Shown here piece by piece: positions 43,257-51,916 of a DNA stretch of 64,000 bases. Made by a program: the position numbers and the translations under genes. The stretch comes from Fodinibius salipaludis (GTDB taxonomy: Bacteria; Bacteroidota; Rhodothermia; Balneolales; Balneolaceae), in assembly GCF_002287075.1 (NCBI RefSeq), contig NZ_NSKE01000007.1, positions 124,001 to 188,000 on the forward strand. Reading direction: 5' to 3'. The notes beneath the pieces were generated by a model, which worked only from the letters and a program-made list of their open reading frames with translations, did not search any database and was not told where the DNA came from. Position 1 is the stretch's first letter. Each line of letters begins with the position of its first letter.

Positions 43257-43889
43257 TTAATCTATACTCATTCCTGCCGGTGAGTCAATCTCTTCGTTTC
43301 TGAATTTACCATCTTCATATTTAACAATATACCACTGATCTTTTTCCGGAGAATAAAAGTAATCTTTATACTCACCGAGCTCCTCAACCGACATCAGCTT
43401 TTCTACAAATTCCCTCTTAATTTGAGGCATCAAATCTATGTATTTGCTTGCTCCACCATATGTTAAGCCACTCCCAAACGGTCCATTCCAATCTAATACC
43501 ATCAAGGGGATACTGTCATTAACCATAAACCAATATTCAAATTGTATGGCTTTACCGGGTCTGAAATTATCCTTATTAATCAGATCTTCAAGCGTTTGAG
43601 TAGGGTCACCAAATAGAGCCTGTAGACGAGCTCTAATTTCGTTGGTTTGGCGGTCATCAAGCTTAGTATCTTCGTATAATCCCTGTCCGGTTAAGCTAAT
43701 ATTCCGGGTTTCACGCTCAAACTGGGCCCGGTTTTCTTTGGTTATCTTTTCAAATTCTGCCGCTTCAAACTGAGCATTAGCCGGTAATGCTGTTAAACTT
43801 AATAAAATGAATGCCACTCCGGCAGTAATCCCCTTTAAAAAGGAAGAATTTAATAGTCCTTCAACTGAATCAAAAAATGTCCTGTCCAT
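43257..43889 (-). CDS. unknown secreted protein between lepA and lepB
   Basis: 210 residues. N-terminal hydrophobic stretch at about 20-36 followed by P-A-N-A-Q, an uncleaved anchor or signal peptide. The body has a helical part (E-K-I-T-K-E-N-R-A-Q-F) and a beta-rich part (F-E-Y-W-F-M-V-N-D-S-I-P-L-M-V-L-D-W-N-G-P-F-G). No motif I recognise. It lies 15 bases after lepA and 24 bases before lepB, so it is expressed with a translation GTPase and signal peptidase; a link with protein export or stress is only a guess. Confidence 0.7.
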   Translation of the reverse strand: MDRTFFDSVEGLLNSSFLKGITAGVAFILLSLTALPANAQFEAAEFEKITKENRAQFERETRNISLTGQGLYEDTKLDDRQTNEIRARLQALFGDPTQTLEDLINKDNFRPGKAIQFEYWFMVNDSIPLMVLDWNGPFGSGLTYGGASKYIDLMPQIKREFVEKLMSVEELGEYKDYFYSPEKDQWYIVKYEDGKFRNEEIDSPAGMSID

Positions 43890-43904
43890 TATCCGTCAAT
43901 TACA

Positions 43905-45719
43905 TTAGTTATTATTATCTTCGTCCATAGAGAGTACCGCTAAAAATGCCTCCTGAGGAATTTCCACGGTTCCTACTTGTTTCATACGCTTCTTGCCCTC
44001 TTTCTGTTTCTCAAGGAGTTTACGTTTTCTCGAAACGTCACCGCCGTAACATTTAGCAGTAACATCTTTGCGTATGGCCGGAATAGTCTCACGTGCAATC
44101 ACATTGTTTCCGATAGCCGCCTGAATAGGAACCTCAAACTGGTGACGGTCGATTAGCTCTTTTAGTTTCTTGCACAACTTGCGCCCCAGATCGTAGGCCT
44201 TATCTCTGTGCACAATACTCGATAACGCATCAACCGGCTCTTTATTTAGTAAAATATCTAATCGCACCAGATCACCCTCCCGATATTCCAGAAACTCATA
44301 ATCAAGAGATGCATATCCGCGCGTTCCACTTTTCAAACGGTCATAAAAATCGAACACTACTTCAGCCATGGGCAGCTCGTACTTAATTTCCACCCGCTGA
44401 CTCTGCATATGAATCTGATTCACGTACTGCCCACGTTTCTCTTGGCACAAGGTCATCACAGGACCAATATAATCCGAAGGCGTTAAAATACTCGCCTTGA
44501 TATAGGGTTCATAAACCGCCTCTACTACAGCAGGATCGGGCATATCACTGGGATTATCAACCAGTACCTTCTTATCTTCTCCCTTTTCAGTGATATGCAC
44601 TTCATATTCTACGTTCGGTACCGTAGTGATAATATCAATATCAAACTCGCGGTCGAGCCGCTCCTGCACAATTTCCATGTGGAGCATTCCCAAGAATCCG
44701 GCTCGAAATCCAAAACCAAGTGCTTCTGATGTTTCCGGCTGATACGTCAGCGAAGCATCATTAAGCTGCAACTTTTCCAGCGCCGATCGCAGGTCCTCAA
44801 AATCATCCGACTGGGTGGGAAATAAACCACTAAATACCATTGGCTTCGGTTCCTGATATCCGGGAATTGGTTCTTCGGCTGGATTATCTGTTCGCGTTAC
44901 GGTATCACCCACCCGAGCATCCTGCAACGACTTTACACTTCCGACAATATATCCCACATCGCCGGCTTCAAGTTTTTCGGTCTTTTCTTTTTCAAGTTTT
45001 AAAAATCCTATCTCTTCAGCTTCGTATTCCTTATCTGTTGCTATAAAACGAATGCCATCCCCCTTATTAAGAGTCCCCTGCATCACTCGCACATATACAA
45101 TAGACCCGCGATAGCTGTTGAAAACAGAATCAAAAATGAGGGCACGTAATGGCTTCTCGGTCTCTTGTTTCGGTGCGGGAATACGTTCTACAATTGCCTC
45201 AAGCAGCTCGTCTACCCCATCACCGGTTTTGGCAGACACTTTTAAAATTTCGTCATGAGTGCAGCCTATCAAATCTACAATCTGTTGCCCTACTCCTTCT
45301 ACATCAGCACTCGGTAAGTCAATCTTATTAAGCACTGGAATAATTTCTAAATCCTGATCAATGGCTTGATACAACGTAGAAATGGTTTGAGCTTCTATAC
45401 CTTGCGCTGCATCCACAACCAGCAGTACCCCTTCACAAGCTTTTAGCGCCCGGGAAACCTCATAGGAAAAATCAACATGACCGGGAGTATCAATCAGATT
45501 AAAAATCACTTCCTCACCGCTTGGACGCTCATAATCCATCCTGATGGCGTGGCTTTTAATCGTAATACCACGTTCACGTTCCAAATCCATATCGTCGAGA
45601 ATTTGCTCCTGCATTTCACGCTCGGTGATTGCACCGGTACGCTCAAGAAGCCGATCTGCGAGCGTGGATTTGCCGTGATCGATATGGGCGATAATACTAA
45701 AGTTGCGAATCTGGGTCAT
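43905..45719 (-). CDS. lepA: elongation factor 4 (back-translocating GTPase)
   Basis: 604 residues, normal length. GTPase motifs: G1 [10 protein letters not shown]2 R-G-I-T-I-K, G3 D-T-P-G-H, G4 N-K-I-D. EF-G-like domains II, III and V follow, then the LepA-specific C-terminal domain ([20 protein letters not shown]). Acts on stalled or mistranslocated ribosomes. First gene of the lepA - unknown - lepB operon; promoter at 45764-45796. Confidence 0.96.
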   Translation of the reverse strand: MTQIRNFSIIAHIDHGKSTLADRLLERTGAITEREMQEQILDDMDLERERGITIKSHAIRMDYERPSGEEVIFNLIDTPGHVDFSYEVSRALKACEGVLLVVDAAQGIEAQTISTLYQAIDQDLEIIPVLNKIDLPSADVEGVGQQIVDLIGCTHDEILKVSAKTGDGVDELLEAIVERIPAPKQETEKPLRALIFDSVFNSYRGSIVYVRVMQGTLNKGDGIRFIATDKEYEAEEIGFLKLEKEKTEKLEAGDVGYIVGSVKSLQDARVGDTVTRTDNPAEEPIPGYQEPKPMVFSGLFPTQSDDFEDLRSALEKLQLNDASLTYQPETSEALGFGFRAGFLGMLHMEIVQERLDREFDIDIITTVPNVEYEVHITEKGEDKKVLVDNPSDMPDPAVVEAVYEPYIKASILTPSDYIGPVMTLCQEKRGQYVNQIHMQSQRVEIKYELPMAEVVFDFYDRLKSGTRGYASLDYEFLEYREGDLVRLDILLNKEPVDALSSIVHRDKAYDLGRKLCKKLKELIDRHQFEVPIQAAIGNNVIARETIPAIRKDVTAKCYGGDVSRKRKLLEKQKEGKKRMKQVGTVEIPQEAFLAVLSMDEDNNN

Positions 45720-45763
45720 AAAGATGTGCTTACAGCACTATTTTTGCTTGCTCAAAAGAACGC

Positions 45764-45796
45764 TAAAGATACAAAAATGACGGTGGCATTGCACAA
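45764..45796 (-). promoter_or_regulatory. Bacteroidota-type promoter of lepA
   Basis: Minus strand TTG (45794-45796), 22 nt, TATCTTTA (45764-45771), 44 nt before the ATG. Same layout as the cysS and his-leader promoters. Confidence 0.6.
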
Positions 45797-45830
45797 TATA
45801 TTCAACTAAGTGCTATAAAAGATATTTCAT

Positions 45831-45860
45831 AAAAAACCCCAATACCGGTCAGGTATTGGG
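45831..45860 (-). terminator. terminator of the thiamine-binding-like gene
   Basis: Minus strand CCCAATACC-TGACC-GGTATTGGGG hairpin followed by a U run. Confidence 0.85.
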
Positions 45861-45889
45861 AGTGGTAATCTTTTAAACAATCCTAAGAA

Positions 45890-46165
45890 TTACGCTTCCG
45901 GAATATCGAGCGGATCCTTATCTGCTGACTCCGGACTCAGCAACTCAACATGAAACCTAAACTCTTCCTTTTCTATCGTCATTGTGTCGTACATCTCACG
46001 GATAAGTTCAAAAACAACCTCTGTTTCACCACGAACACTTGTGGACATATAATTTACATCTACCTCTACATCATGCTGGGCAACCAGCTCAAGTAGATAA
46101 TCAATACTTTCACGCGGGTCGGAAGCTTTGAGTGGGATATACGTAAATTGGGCCGTTGTAATCAT
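45890..46165 (-). CDS. thiamine/HMP-binding-like protein (YkoF / MTH1187 family)
   Basis: 91 residues, one ferredoxin-like domain. The family features are A-Q-F-T-Y-I-P-L near the start and V-N-Y-M-S-T-S-V-R-G-E in the middle, as in Thiamine_BP (MTH1187/YkoF) proteins. These bind thiamine or its pyrimidine part and often accompany thiamine transport genes, but no such gene is adjacent here. Cytoplasmic, probably oligomeric. Monocistronic with its own terminator. Function by family only. Confidence 0.75.
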   Translation of the reverse strand: MITTAQFTYIPLKASDPRESIDYLLELVAQHDVEVDVNYMSTSVRGETEVVFELIREMYDTMTIEKEEFRFHVELLSPESADKDPLDIPEA

Positions 46166-46354
46166 ATAAAATATCTGTTATCTGTTTTAATTATTGGTAT
46201 GTAAGGATAGTCTTTTACCAATAATACTTCAATCGATTCATATTAAAATTTTAAACTGATTTTTAATGGCTAAAAAAAATAGATTGTTTCGGAACAATGA
46301 AATATTTCTGCCCTTTAATTAAGGTTAATAGAACATTATAAGAAACACAGATCC

Positions 46355-46444
46355 ATGCACAAACGAATTGTTTATAACCCTATCATTCAACTTACGTTAT
46401 TTACATTGATGCTTATCGCATTTGTAGCCGCAATATCAGCATAG
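46355..46444 (+). CDS. possible 29-residue hydrophobic small protein
   Basis: Reads M-H-K-R-I-V-Y-N-P-I-I-Q-L-T-L, then a hydrophobic run to S-A. A short positively charged head plus one membrane-spanning stretch is the usual look of a small membrane protein. It lies between the palindrome at 46283 and a terminator at 46666. No homolog recognised and no strong ribosome site. Confidence 0.35.
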   Translation: MHKRIVYNPIIQLTLFTLMLIAFVAAISA

Positions 46445-46451
46445 TTTTTTT

Positions 46452-46580
46452 ATGCAGAAATTGACAGCTAATATCCAGCATTTATATGATAAATGCCGAA
46501 GCATCCCTATGAGCGATCATACTATTTTCGGACACTCGAATTCAAACAGCCGACCCGCTAATCAAAATACGGTCACCTAA
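46452..46580 (+). CDS. possible 42-residue small protein
   Basis: Starts M-Q-K-L-T-A-N-I-Q-H-L-Y seven bases after the 29-residue ORF and ends at TAA 46578-46580. Hydrophilic, no motif. Might be chance; the close coupling to the previous ORF and the terminator after it are the only support. Confidence 0.22.
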   Translation: MQKLTANIQHLYDKCRSIPMSDHTIFGHSNSNSRPANQNTVT

Positions 46581-46665
46581 ATTGCTATCAAATTATCAGA
46601 TGACATAAGCTTGATAAATTTCTAATTAAGGACATCACTTACCCCTCAAGGTAACATGATAGTCA

Positions 46666-46700
46666 AGGGCTCTTGCCAAACGGCAAGGGCCTTTTTCTTT
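46666..46700 (+). terminator. terminator upstream of the his promoter
   Basis: GGCTCTTGCC-AAAC-GGCAAGGGCC hairpin (one G-U pair) and a T-rich tail 46692-46700. It ends before the his promoter, so it closes the preceding small unit rather than attenuating the his operon. Confidence 0.8.
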
Positions 46701-46778
46701 GTGGAATGATTTTCTTACCCACCCGGTTATCCACATTTAACATTGAAAGGGTTCCTTTTAATCAAATTCTAAAATTCA

Positions 46779-46811
46779 TTGTGGAAGAATTCCGTAAAAC
46801 TCTTATCTTTG
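46779..46811 (+). promoter_or_regulatory. promoter of the his leader and operon
   Basis: TTG (46779-46781), 22 nt, TATCTTTG (46804-46811). Same pattern as the cysS and lepA promoters. Transcription would start almost at the leader ATG (46817). Confidence 0.6.
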
Positions 46812-46816
46812 GCCTG

Positions 46817-46885
46817 ATGCAAAAACAAAGCCTACATATTTCCTTCCATTCTCACCCCCATCACGGCGGTTGGCCCCGTCAATAG
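46817..46885 (+). CDS. his operon leader peptide
   Basis: 22 residues: M-Q-K-Q-S-L-H-I-S-F-H-S-H-P-H-H-G-G-W-P-R-Q. Five His codons in ten positions, directly after a promoter and 80 bases before hisG, is the classic look of an attenuation leader. It probably senses charged tRNA-His by ribosome stalling. Only a small hairpin follows (TGTAGC-TGAG-GCTACA, 46896-46911) without a tight U run, so the classical terminator/antiterminator switch is not clearly visible. The longer frame starting at 46673 would begin inside the terminator and is not favoured. Confidence 0.7.
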   Translation: MQKQSLHISFHSHPHHGGWPRQ

Positions 46886-46895
46886 CATTACTTTG

Positions 46896-46911
46896 TGTAG
46901 CTGAGGCTACA
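46896..46911 (+). promoter_or_regulatory. hairpin between his leader peptide and hisG
   Basis: TGTAGC-TGAG-GCTACA, perfect 6-bp stem, 10 nt after the leader stop. Candidate part of the attenuator; the T-rich stretch begins 12 nt later (46923). Confidence 0.4.
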
Positions 46912-46965
46912 TCGTCTTTCCCACTTTTTATAACAGTTTCCAACAAAATTTAATAACTACTTGTT

Positions 46966-47847
46966 ATGCAACGCACTGCTGACTCTACAACTTCTTTACG
47001 CATCGCTATTCAGAAATCAGGTCGACTAACTGATAAAACCATTGATTTACTCAAAGGTATCGGCCTCCGGTTTGATGACTACAAACGAAACCTCCTTGTT
47101 AAATGCCGTAACTTTGACGTTGAACTCCTGCTAATTCGTGATGATGACATCCCCGAATACGTACAGGATGGCGTCTGTGATCTCGGCTTTGTAGGGGCTA
47201 ACGAAACCCAGGAAAAAGGGGCTGATGTTACCGTTCTTCGCGGACTTGATTACGGAATATGTCGTCTCTCACTGGCTGCTCGTAAAAACGGGGACATTCA
47301 ATCGATACAAGATTTTGAAGGTAAGTCGATAGCTACAAGCTACCCTAACTTAACGCGGAATTTTTTCGGAAAACGCGATATTAATGCTGAAATTGTAACA
47401 ATTTCGGGAGCCGTAGAAATTGCCCCTCGCCTTGAAGTCGCCGATGCTATCTGTGACCTGGTTTCTACCGGGAATACACTTAAAGCAAACGGACTTGAAG
47501 AACTGGAGACAATCTTAGAATCTGAAACCCAGCTTATCCGTACCAATAAAGAACTATCTTCCGGGAAAAAGCAGCTTATTGAAAAGTTTCTACAGCGGAT
47601 GGATGGGCACCAGCAAGCCGAGCGCAGCCGATATATTATGATGAATGCCCCGGAAGAAGCCGTTCCCAAGATCAAAGAAATTATACCTTCACTCAAAAGT
47701 CCAACAGTTATGCCCCTTGCCGATAACGGCATGGTTGCTGTTCATACCGTCATCCCTATTGATGAATTCTGGGTTGTGATGGAAAAGCTAAAAGCCGAGG
47801 GGGCCAGCGGTATTGTGATCCTTCCCATCGAAAGTATGATTTTGTAA
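46966..47847 (+). CDS. hisG: ATP phosphoribosyltransferase, long form
   Basis: 293 residues. First step of histidine synthesis, joining ATP and PRPP. Catalytic domains about 10-215 with the family signature E-I-A-P-R-L-E-V-A-D-A-I-C-D-L-V-S-T-G-N-T written across about 155-175. The C-terminal ACT-like regulatory domain (about 220-293) is present, so this is the hexameric long form that is inhibited by histidine and needs no HisZ. First enzyme gene of the operon. Confidence 0.95.
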   Translation: MQRTADSTTSLRIAIQKSGRLTDKTIDLLKGIGLRFDDYKRNLLVKCRNFDVELLLIRDDDIPEYVQDGVCDLGFVGANETQEKGADVTVLRGLDYGICRLSLAARKNGDIQSIQDFEGKSIATSYPNLTRNFFGKRDINAEIVTISGAVEIAPRLEVADAICDLVSTGNTLKANGLEELETILESETQLIRTNKELSSGKKQLIEKFLQRMDGHQQAERSRYIMMNAPEEAVPKIKEIIPSLKSPTVMPLADNGMVAVHTVIPIDEFWVVMEKLKAEGASGIVILPIESMIL

Positions 47848-47861
47848 TTAACAAGTGATAT

Positions 47862-47913
47862 GCAAGAAGCAAAAGCAAGATAATTTACTATATCCTTGCT
47901 TTTTACTTCTTGC
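47862..47913 (+). repeat. long stem-loop between hisG and hisD
   Basis: Arms GCAAGAAGCAAAAGCAAG (47862-47879) and CTTGCTTTTTACTTCTTGC (47895-47913) pair with one bulge and one mismatch. No U tract follows, so it is more likely a processing or stability element, or an interspersed repeat, than a terminator. Confidence 0.55.
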
Positions 47914-47932
47914 TTATTAAACATGAAATCCT

Positions 47933-49228
47933 ATGAAAAAATATTCGTACAAAGATTTATCTGCCGATGATTTGAACCTACTCTGTCAGCGACCCAAGAT
48001 GGATTTTCGATCTATATTTGGGCAGGTGGAACCAATCATTGAAAAAGTTGAGCGAGAGGGTGATGCTGGCATCAATTATTATAACCAAAAGTTTGATGGT
48101 GCAGCTCCCGACCCAATTGTCATCAACCCACAGCAAAAAAAGGTAAGTCTTGACTCTGAAATAAAACAGGCTCTTGATACCGCTTTTGATAATATCTACC
48201 GTTTCCACGAGGCTCAACTGCCTGCGCCGTTGGAAGTAGAAACGATGCCGGGCGTACAGTGCAAACGAGTAGCTCGTCCCATTGAACGCGTTGGCCTTTA
48301 CATTCCCGGTGGTACGGCCATCCTTCCCTCTACCCTGATGATGCTTGGTATCCCCGCAATGCTGGCCGGATGCTCAACGATAGTAGTAGCGACGCCTCCC
48401 AAAAGTGACGGTTCTGTTGCTGATGAAATTCTGTATCTCGCAAAAAAGATCGGGGCAACCCATCTTTTAAAAGCGGGGGGAGCACAAGCAGTCGCAGGGA
48501 TGGCTTTAGGCACAGAATCTGTTCCCAAAGTTGATAAAATTCTGGGTCCCGGGAATCAATACGTGACAGTAGCCAAAATGATGCTCCAGAACAGTGAAGC
48601 CCAGATCGCCATTGACATGCCGGCCGGTCCGTCGGAAGTTTTAGTCATTGCTGATGGAACTGCAAACCCTGCATTTGTGGCAGCCGATCTACTATCTCAA
48701 GCTGAGCACGGCGAAGATAGTCAGGTGGTATTAGTAGCTACTAACGATTTTGATCTAAATATTTGCTTACAAGCAATTGAGCATCAGCTTACTGAACTTC
48801 CGCGTCAGGAAATTGCCCGTAAATCAATAGAGCAGAGTTTTAGTGTTACGGTTAATAATCTGGATGAGGCTCTCGATTTCTCGAACCGGTATGCCCCTGA
48901 ACATCTTATTTTACAATGCCAAAATCCCGAGCTATATGAAGATCAGATCATGAATGCGGGATCGGTATTTCTGGGGAAATGGACGCCCGAAAGTGCCGGC
49001 GATTACGCATCGGGAACTAATCACACGCTCCCAACTTACGGTTATGCAAGGATGTTCAGCGGTGTATCGGTGGATTCTTTTTTAAAACAGATCACGATGC
49101 AACAAATTACAGCAAATGGATTAAAAAATGTGGGCCCTGTCATTGAAAAACTGGCGGAACTGGAAGAATTGGAAGCCCATAAAAATGCCGTTTCTATCCG
49201 CCTAAAAGAAATAAAGAAAAATATTTAA
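47933..49228 (+). CDS. hisD: histidinol dehydrogenase
   Basis: 431 residues. Oxidises histidinol to histidine in two NAD-dependent steps with zinc. Signature region I-D-M-P-A-G-P-S-E-V-L-V-I-A-D near residue 235. Zinc-site residues in L-L-S-Q-A-E-H-G, catalytic Glu/His in R-Y-A-P-E-H-L, and S-A-G-D-Y-A-S-G-T-N-H. Length normal. Separated from hisG by a stem-loop, and 18 bases upstream of hisC. Confidence 0.96.
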   Translation: MKKYSYKDLSADDLNLLCQRPKMDFRSIFGQVEPIIEKVEREGDAGINYYNQKFDGAAPDPIVINPQQKKVSLDSEIKQALDTAFDNIYRFHEAQLPAPLEVETMPGVQCKRVARPIERVGLYIPGGTAILPSTLMMLGIPAMLAGCSTIVVATPPKSDGSVADEILYLAKKIGATHLLKAGGAQAVAGMALGTESVPKVDKILGPGNQYVTVAKMMLQNSEAQIAIDMPAGPSEVLVIADGTANPAFVAADLLSQAEHGEDSQVVLVATNDFDLNICLQAIEHQLTELPRQEIARKSIEQSFSVTVNNLDEALDFSNRYAPEHLILQCQNPELYEDQIMNAGSVFLGKWTPESAGDYASGTNHTLPTYGYARMFSGVSVDSFLKQITMQQITANGLKNVGPVIEKLAELEELEAHKNAVSIRLKEIKKNI

Positions 49229-49246
49229 AGATTTATTTAGCATATT

Positions 49247-50305
49247 ATGAATCGCTCTTTTGATCTTGAAAAACTCGTTCGTCCCAACATAAAAAAATTG
49301 GTTCCATACCACAGCGCCCGCGAAGATTTTGGCAAAGGGCTACTGCTCGATGCCAATGAAAATAGTCTGGGGGCTCCGTTTCCCGATGATCAGCAGCTGC
49401 ATCGCTATCCCGATCCGAAACAGACAAAACTACGAGAGCTTATCGCCGAATGGCGCGGCGTTCGAGCTCAGAATGTATTTACTGGTGTAGGCAGTGATGA
49501 AGGAATTGATCTACTCTATCGTATCTTTTGTCAGCCAGGCCAAGATCGCGTATTGACGACTCCCCCTACTTACGGTATGTATAATGTGTCCGCAAATATT
49601 CATGATATTGCTGTTGATGAAGTGCTGTTGGATGAGGAGGATTTTCAACCCCCAGCAGATAAGATACTGGAGGCAGTAAAACCAAATACGAAAATACTTT
49701 TTCTCTGCTCTCCCAATAATCCTACCGGAAATACTTTCAAACCGGAAAAAATCCGCACATTGGTTGAAAATTTTAGGGGCATTGTTATCCTTGATGAAGC
49801 GTACATCGACTTTAGTGATCAAGAAAGCTGGGCATCAAAAATAGCAGATTATCCGAATTTAGTAGTGCTTCAGACCCTCTCCAAGTCATTCGGATTAGCC
49901 GGAATCCGGCTTGGAATTACCTATGCCCAAGAAGACATCATCAATTATATGATGAAAGTAAAAGCGCCCTATAACATCAATAAATTAACTGCGGAAAAGG
50001 CAATTGATGGACTCCAAAACTGGGAGACCGTCCAATTTCGAGCTGATGCTATAAAAAAGGAACGAAAGCAGCTTGCCGACAAGTTGAAACAACTGAAAAT
50101 AGTACATCACGTTTATGAAAGTGATGCTAACTTTTTACTGACAAAATTCACTGATGCCCGAGAGGTCTATAACCAACTTGCTGAACAGTATATTATCATC
50201 AGATATCGAGGGGATCAACCGCATTGTGAAAACTGTTTACGCATTACCGTGGGAACCCCGGATGAAAATGAACGATTAATTTCAGCTTTAAAAAAATTAG
50301 GCTAA
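49247..50305 (+). CDS. hisC: histidinol-phosphate aminotransferase
   Basis: 352 residues, PLP fold type I. L-L-D-A-N-E-N near the start, S-P-N-N-P-T-G-N, D-E-A-Y-I-D-F, and the PLP Lys in L-S-K-S-F-G-L-A-G-I-R. Final Arg in C-L-R-I-T-V-G. Makes L-histidinol phosphate from imidazole-acetol phosphate. The stop overlaps the hisB start by one base (TAATG), showing translational coupling. Confidence 0.95.
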   Translation: MNRSFDLEKLVRPNIKKLVPYHSAREDFGKGLLLDANENSLGAPFPDDQQLHRYPDPKQTKLRELIAEWRGVRAQNVFTGVGSDEGIDLLYRIFCQPGQDRVLTTPPTYGMYNVSANIHDIAVDEVLLDEEDFQPPADKILEAVKPNTKILFLCSPNNPTGNTFKPEKIRTLVENFRGIVILDEAYIDFSDQESWASKIADYPNLVVLQTLSKSFGLAGIRLGITYAQEDIINYMMKVKAPYNINKLTAEKAIDGLQNWETVQFRADAIKKERKQLADKLKQLKIVHHVYESDANFLLTKFTDAREVYNQLAEQYIIIRYRGDQPHCENCLRITVGTPDENERLISALKKLG

Positions 50306-51195
50306 TGAATATCAGAATTTCTATAGAAGCATTGTCCGGCACTGATCCCGATATACTCTGGAGTGGCGCTCTCTATGGACTAAAACAACTGCAGGAATTT
50401 GACCATAAACTCTATTTTCTGATTGAGGATTTATCTAAACAGCAGCAACAACTTCTGGAGAACGAAAAGATAGCATCCATACAAACATTGCCGGATATCG
50501 TTGACCTGCAGATTATTACCGAAAATGATGACCTTAAAGCATTAAATAATAACGGGTCAGAAATTGAAACAGCTTCCGATTGGATCGCCCTCAGCAATAA
50601 AATCTGTTTTCCCACCCGAAAAGCTTCTCAAGAACGAAAAACAGCAGAAACCGATATCAGCATAAGCTTAAATTTGGACGGCACCGGAGAAAGTAATATT
50701 TCTACCGGTCTTGATTTCTTTGATCATATGCTGGAACAGATTGCCAAGCACGGACTAATCGATTTAGACTTAACTTGCGATGGCGATCTGGAAGTCGATG
50801 AACATCACACGATCGAAGATGTGGCAATCACACTGGGTGAAACCATTAATAAGGCACTCGGCAAAAAAATTGGAATCCAACGGTACTCTTTTGCGTTGCC
50901 CATGGATGAAACGCTGGCAACCGTGGCGCTGGACTTTTCCGGTCGCCCCTTTTTAAAATTTGATGGTACCTTTGAACGTGAAATGGTGGGCGACTTTCCT
51001 ACAGAAATGGTAGAGCATTTCTTCTACTCTCTCGCTATTAATCTCAAAGCAACCCTGCATATTTCTGTTGATGGAAAGAATGATCACCATCAAATTGAAG
51101 GATGCTTTAAGGGGTTTGCCCGCTGCCTGCGCGCCGCTGTTAGTCGCAATGAACGAAACCTAAACGTGTTACCCAGTACTAAAGATTTATTATAA
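50305..51195 (+). CDS. hisB: imidazoleglycerol-phosphate dehydratase with a degenerate N-terminal phosphatase remnant
   Basis: 296 residues. The dehydratase domain (about 113-296) is complete: F-F-D-H-M-L, D-E-H-H-T-I-E-D, S-G-R-P, E-M-V-E-H-F-F and K-N-D-H-H-Q-I-E-G supply the metal-binding His/Glu residues. The first 110 residues take the place of the histidinol-phosphatase (HAD) domain of bifunctional HisB but lack D-x-D-G-T and the other HAD motifs. A L-Y-G-L-K-Q-L-Q-E-F-D-H-K-L-Y core and the junction D-W-I-A..T-A-E-T-D-I still match the layout of E. coli HisB. I infer that phosphatase activity is lost and must come from another gene. Confidence 0.93.
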   Translation: MNIRISIEALSGTDPDILWSGALYGLKQLQEFDHKLYFLIEDLSKQQQQLLENEKIASIQTLPDIVDLQIITENDDLKALNNNGSEIETASDWIALSNKICFPTRKASQERKTAETDISISLNLDGTGESNISTGLDFFDHMLEQIAKHGLIDLDLTCDGDLEVDEHHTIEDVAITLGETINKALGKKIGIQRYSFALPMDETLATVALDFSGRPFLKFDGTFEREMVGDFPTEMVEHFFYSLAINLKATLHISVDGKNDHHQIEGCFKGFARCLRAAVSRNERNLNVLPSTKDLL

Positions 51196-51196
51196 G

Positions 51197-51787
51197 ATGA
51201 TCGCAATTATCAATTACGAGGCGGGCAATCTCGCTTCAGTATCAAACGCATTAAAACGACTTGATGAAGAACATATCATTACCGACAAACAGGATGAACT
51301 TAATCAGGCTGACGGTATAATATTTCCCGGAGTCGGCCATGCTGAACCAGCCATGAAATCCCTCCAAAAAAATGAGTTAGACACTTGGCTCAAGCAGACT
51401 CAAAAACCGGTGCTGGGTATTTGCCTGGGGATGCAGCTCTTTTTTGAATCGTCTGAAGAAGGAGACTCAAAAGGACTGGGCGTTATTCCCGGACGTCTCA
51501 AGAAGTTTGATTCTTCTAAAGCAAAGGTTCCACACATGGGATGGAACACCTTTGACAATATATCTGATCATCCTATTGCTGAAAATCTCAGTGAAAAAGA
51601 ATATTTCTACTATGTGCATAGCTTCTATGCTCCGGTCAATGATTTTACGGTAGCATCCTGCCATTATATTGAGGATTTTTCAGCGATTGTAGCACGAAAT
51701 AATTTTGTCGGCGTGCAATTCCATCCCGAAAAATCCGGAAAAGTAGGCTCATTACTGCTGCAGAATTTTTTGCAGTTTGTGAATTAA
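51197..51787 (+). CDS. hisH: imidazole glycerol phosphate synthase, glutaminase subunit
   Basis: 196 residues, class I glutamine amidotransferase. Nucleophile Cys in G-I-C-L-G-M-Q-L-F, His-Glu of the triad in V-Q-F-H-P-E-K-S. Supplies ammonia to HisF. It starts one base after the hisB stop codon. Its partner hisF lies 7.7 kb further on, after the inserted envelope cassette. Confidence 0.95.
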   Translation: MIAIINYEAGNLASVSNALKRLDEEHIITDKQDELNQADGIIFPGVGHAEPAMKSLQKNELDTWLKQTQKPVLGICLGMQLFFESSEEGDSKGLGVIPGRLKKFDSSKAKVPHMGWNTFDNISDHPIAENLSEKEYFYYVHSFYAPVNDFTVASCHYIEDFSAIVARNNFVGVQFHPEKSGKVGSLLLQNFLQFVN

Positions 51788-51888
51788 TAAGCTCATTACC
51801 TTTTGCGCCTCCCCTCCTGTTTGATGCCATAATTATTTGCCAACCAAACAAATAGTTGTTGCATACAGCTTCCTCAGCATGTACATTT

Positions 51889-51906
51889 TGAATGAACAGG
51901 CATTCA
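51889..51906. promoter_or_regulatory. candidate TetR-type operator pair before the envelope cassette
   Basis: Perfect palindrome TGAATG-N6-CATTCA. A second inverted repeat GACTG-AA-CAGTC lies about 50 bases on (51938-51949), and both contain TGAACAG. TetR-family operators often look like this. They sit right at the start of the LolA-like gene. No regulator gene is in the window. Confidence 0.4.
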
Positions 51907-51916
51907 ATTATATGTG

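Larger units (their letters stand above)
46166..46778. other. long intergenic region upstream of the his operon
   Basis: Contains a perfect palindrome ATTGTT-TCGG-AACAAT (46283-46298), two possible small ORFs (46355-46444, 46452-46580) and a clear plus-strand terminator (46666-46700). Together these suggest a short transcription unit of unknown function before the his promoter. Confidence 0.4.

Noticed and set aside
46673-46885. 70-codon ORF ending in the His-rich stretch
   Set aside because: It would begin inside a terminator hairpin and upstream of the his promoter; only its last 22 codons fit a leader peptide.
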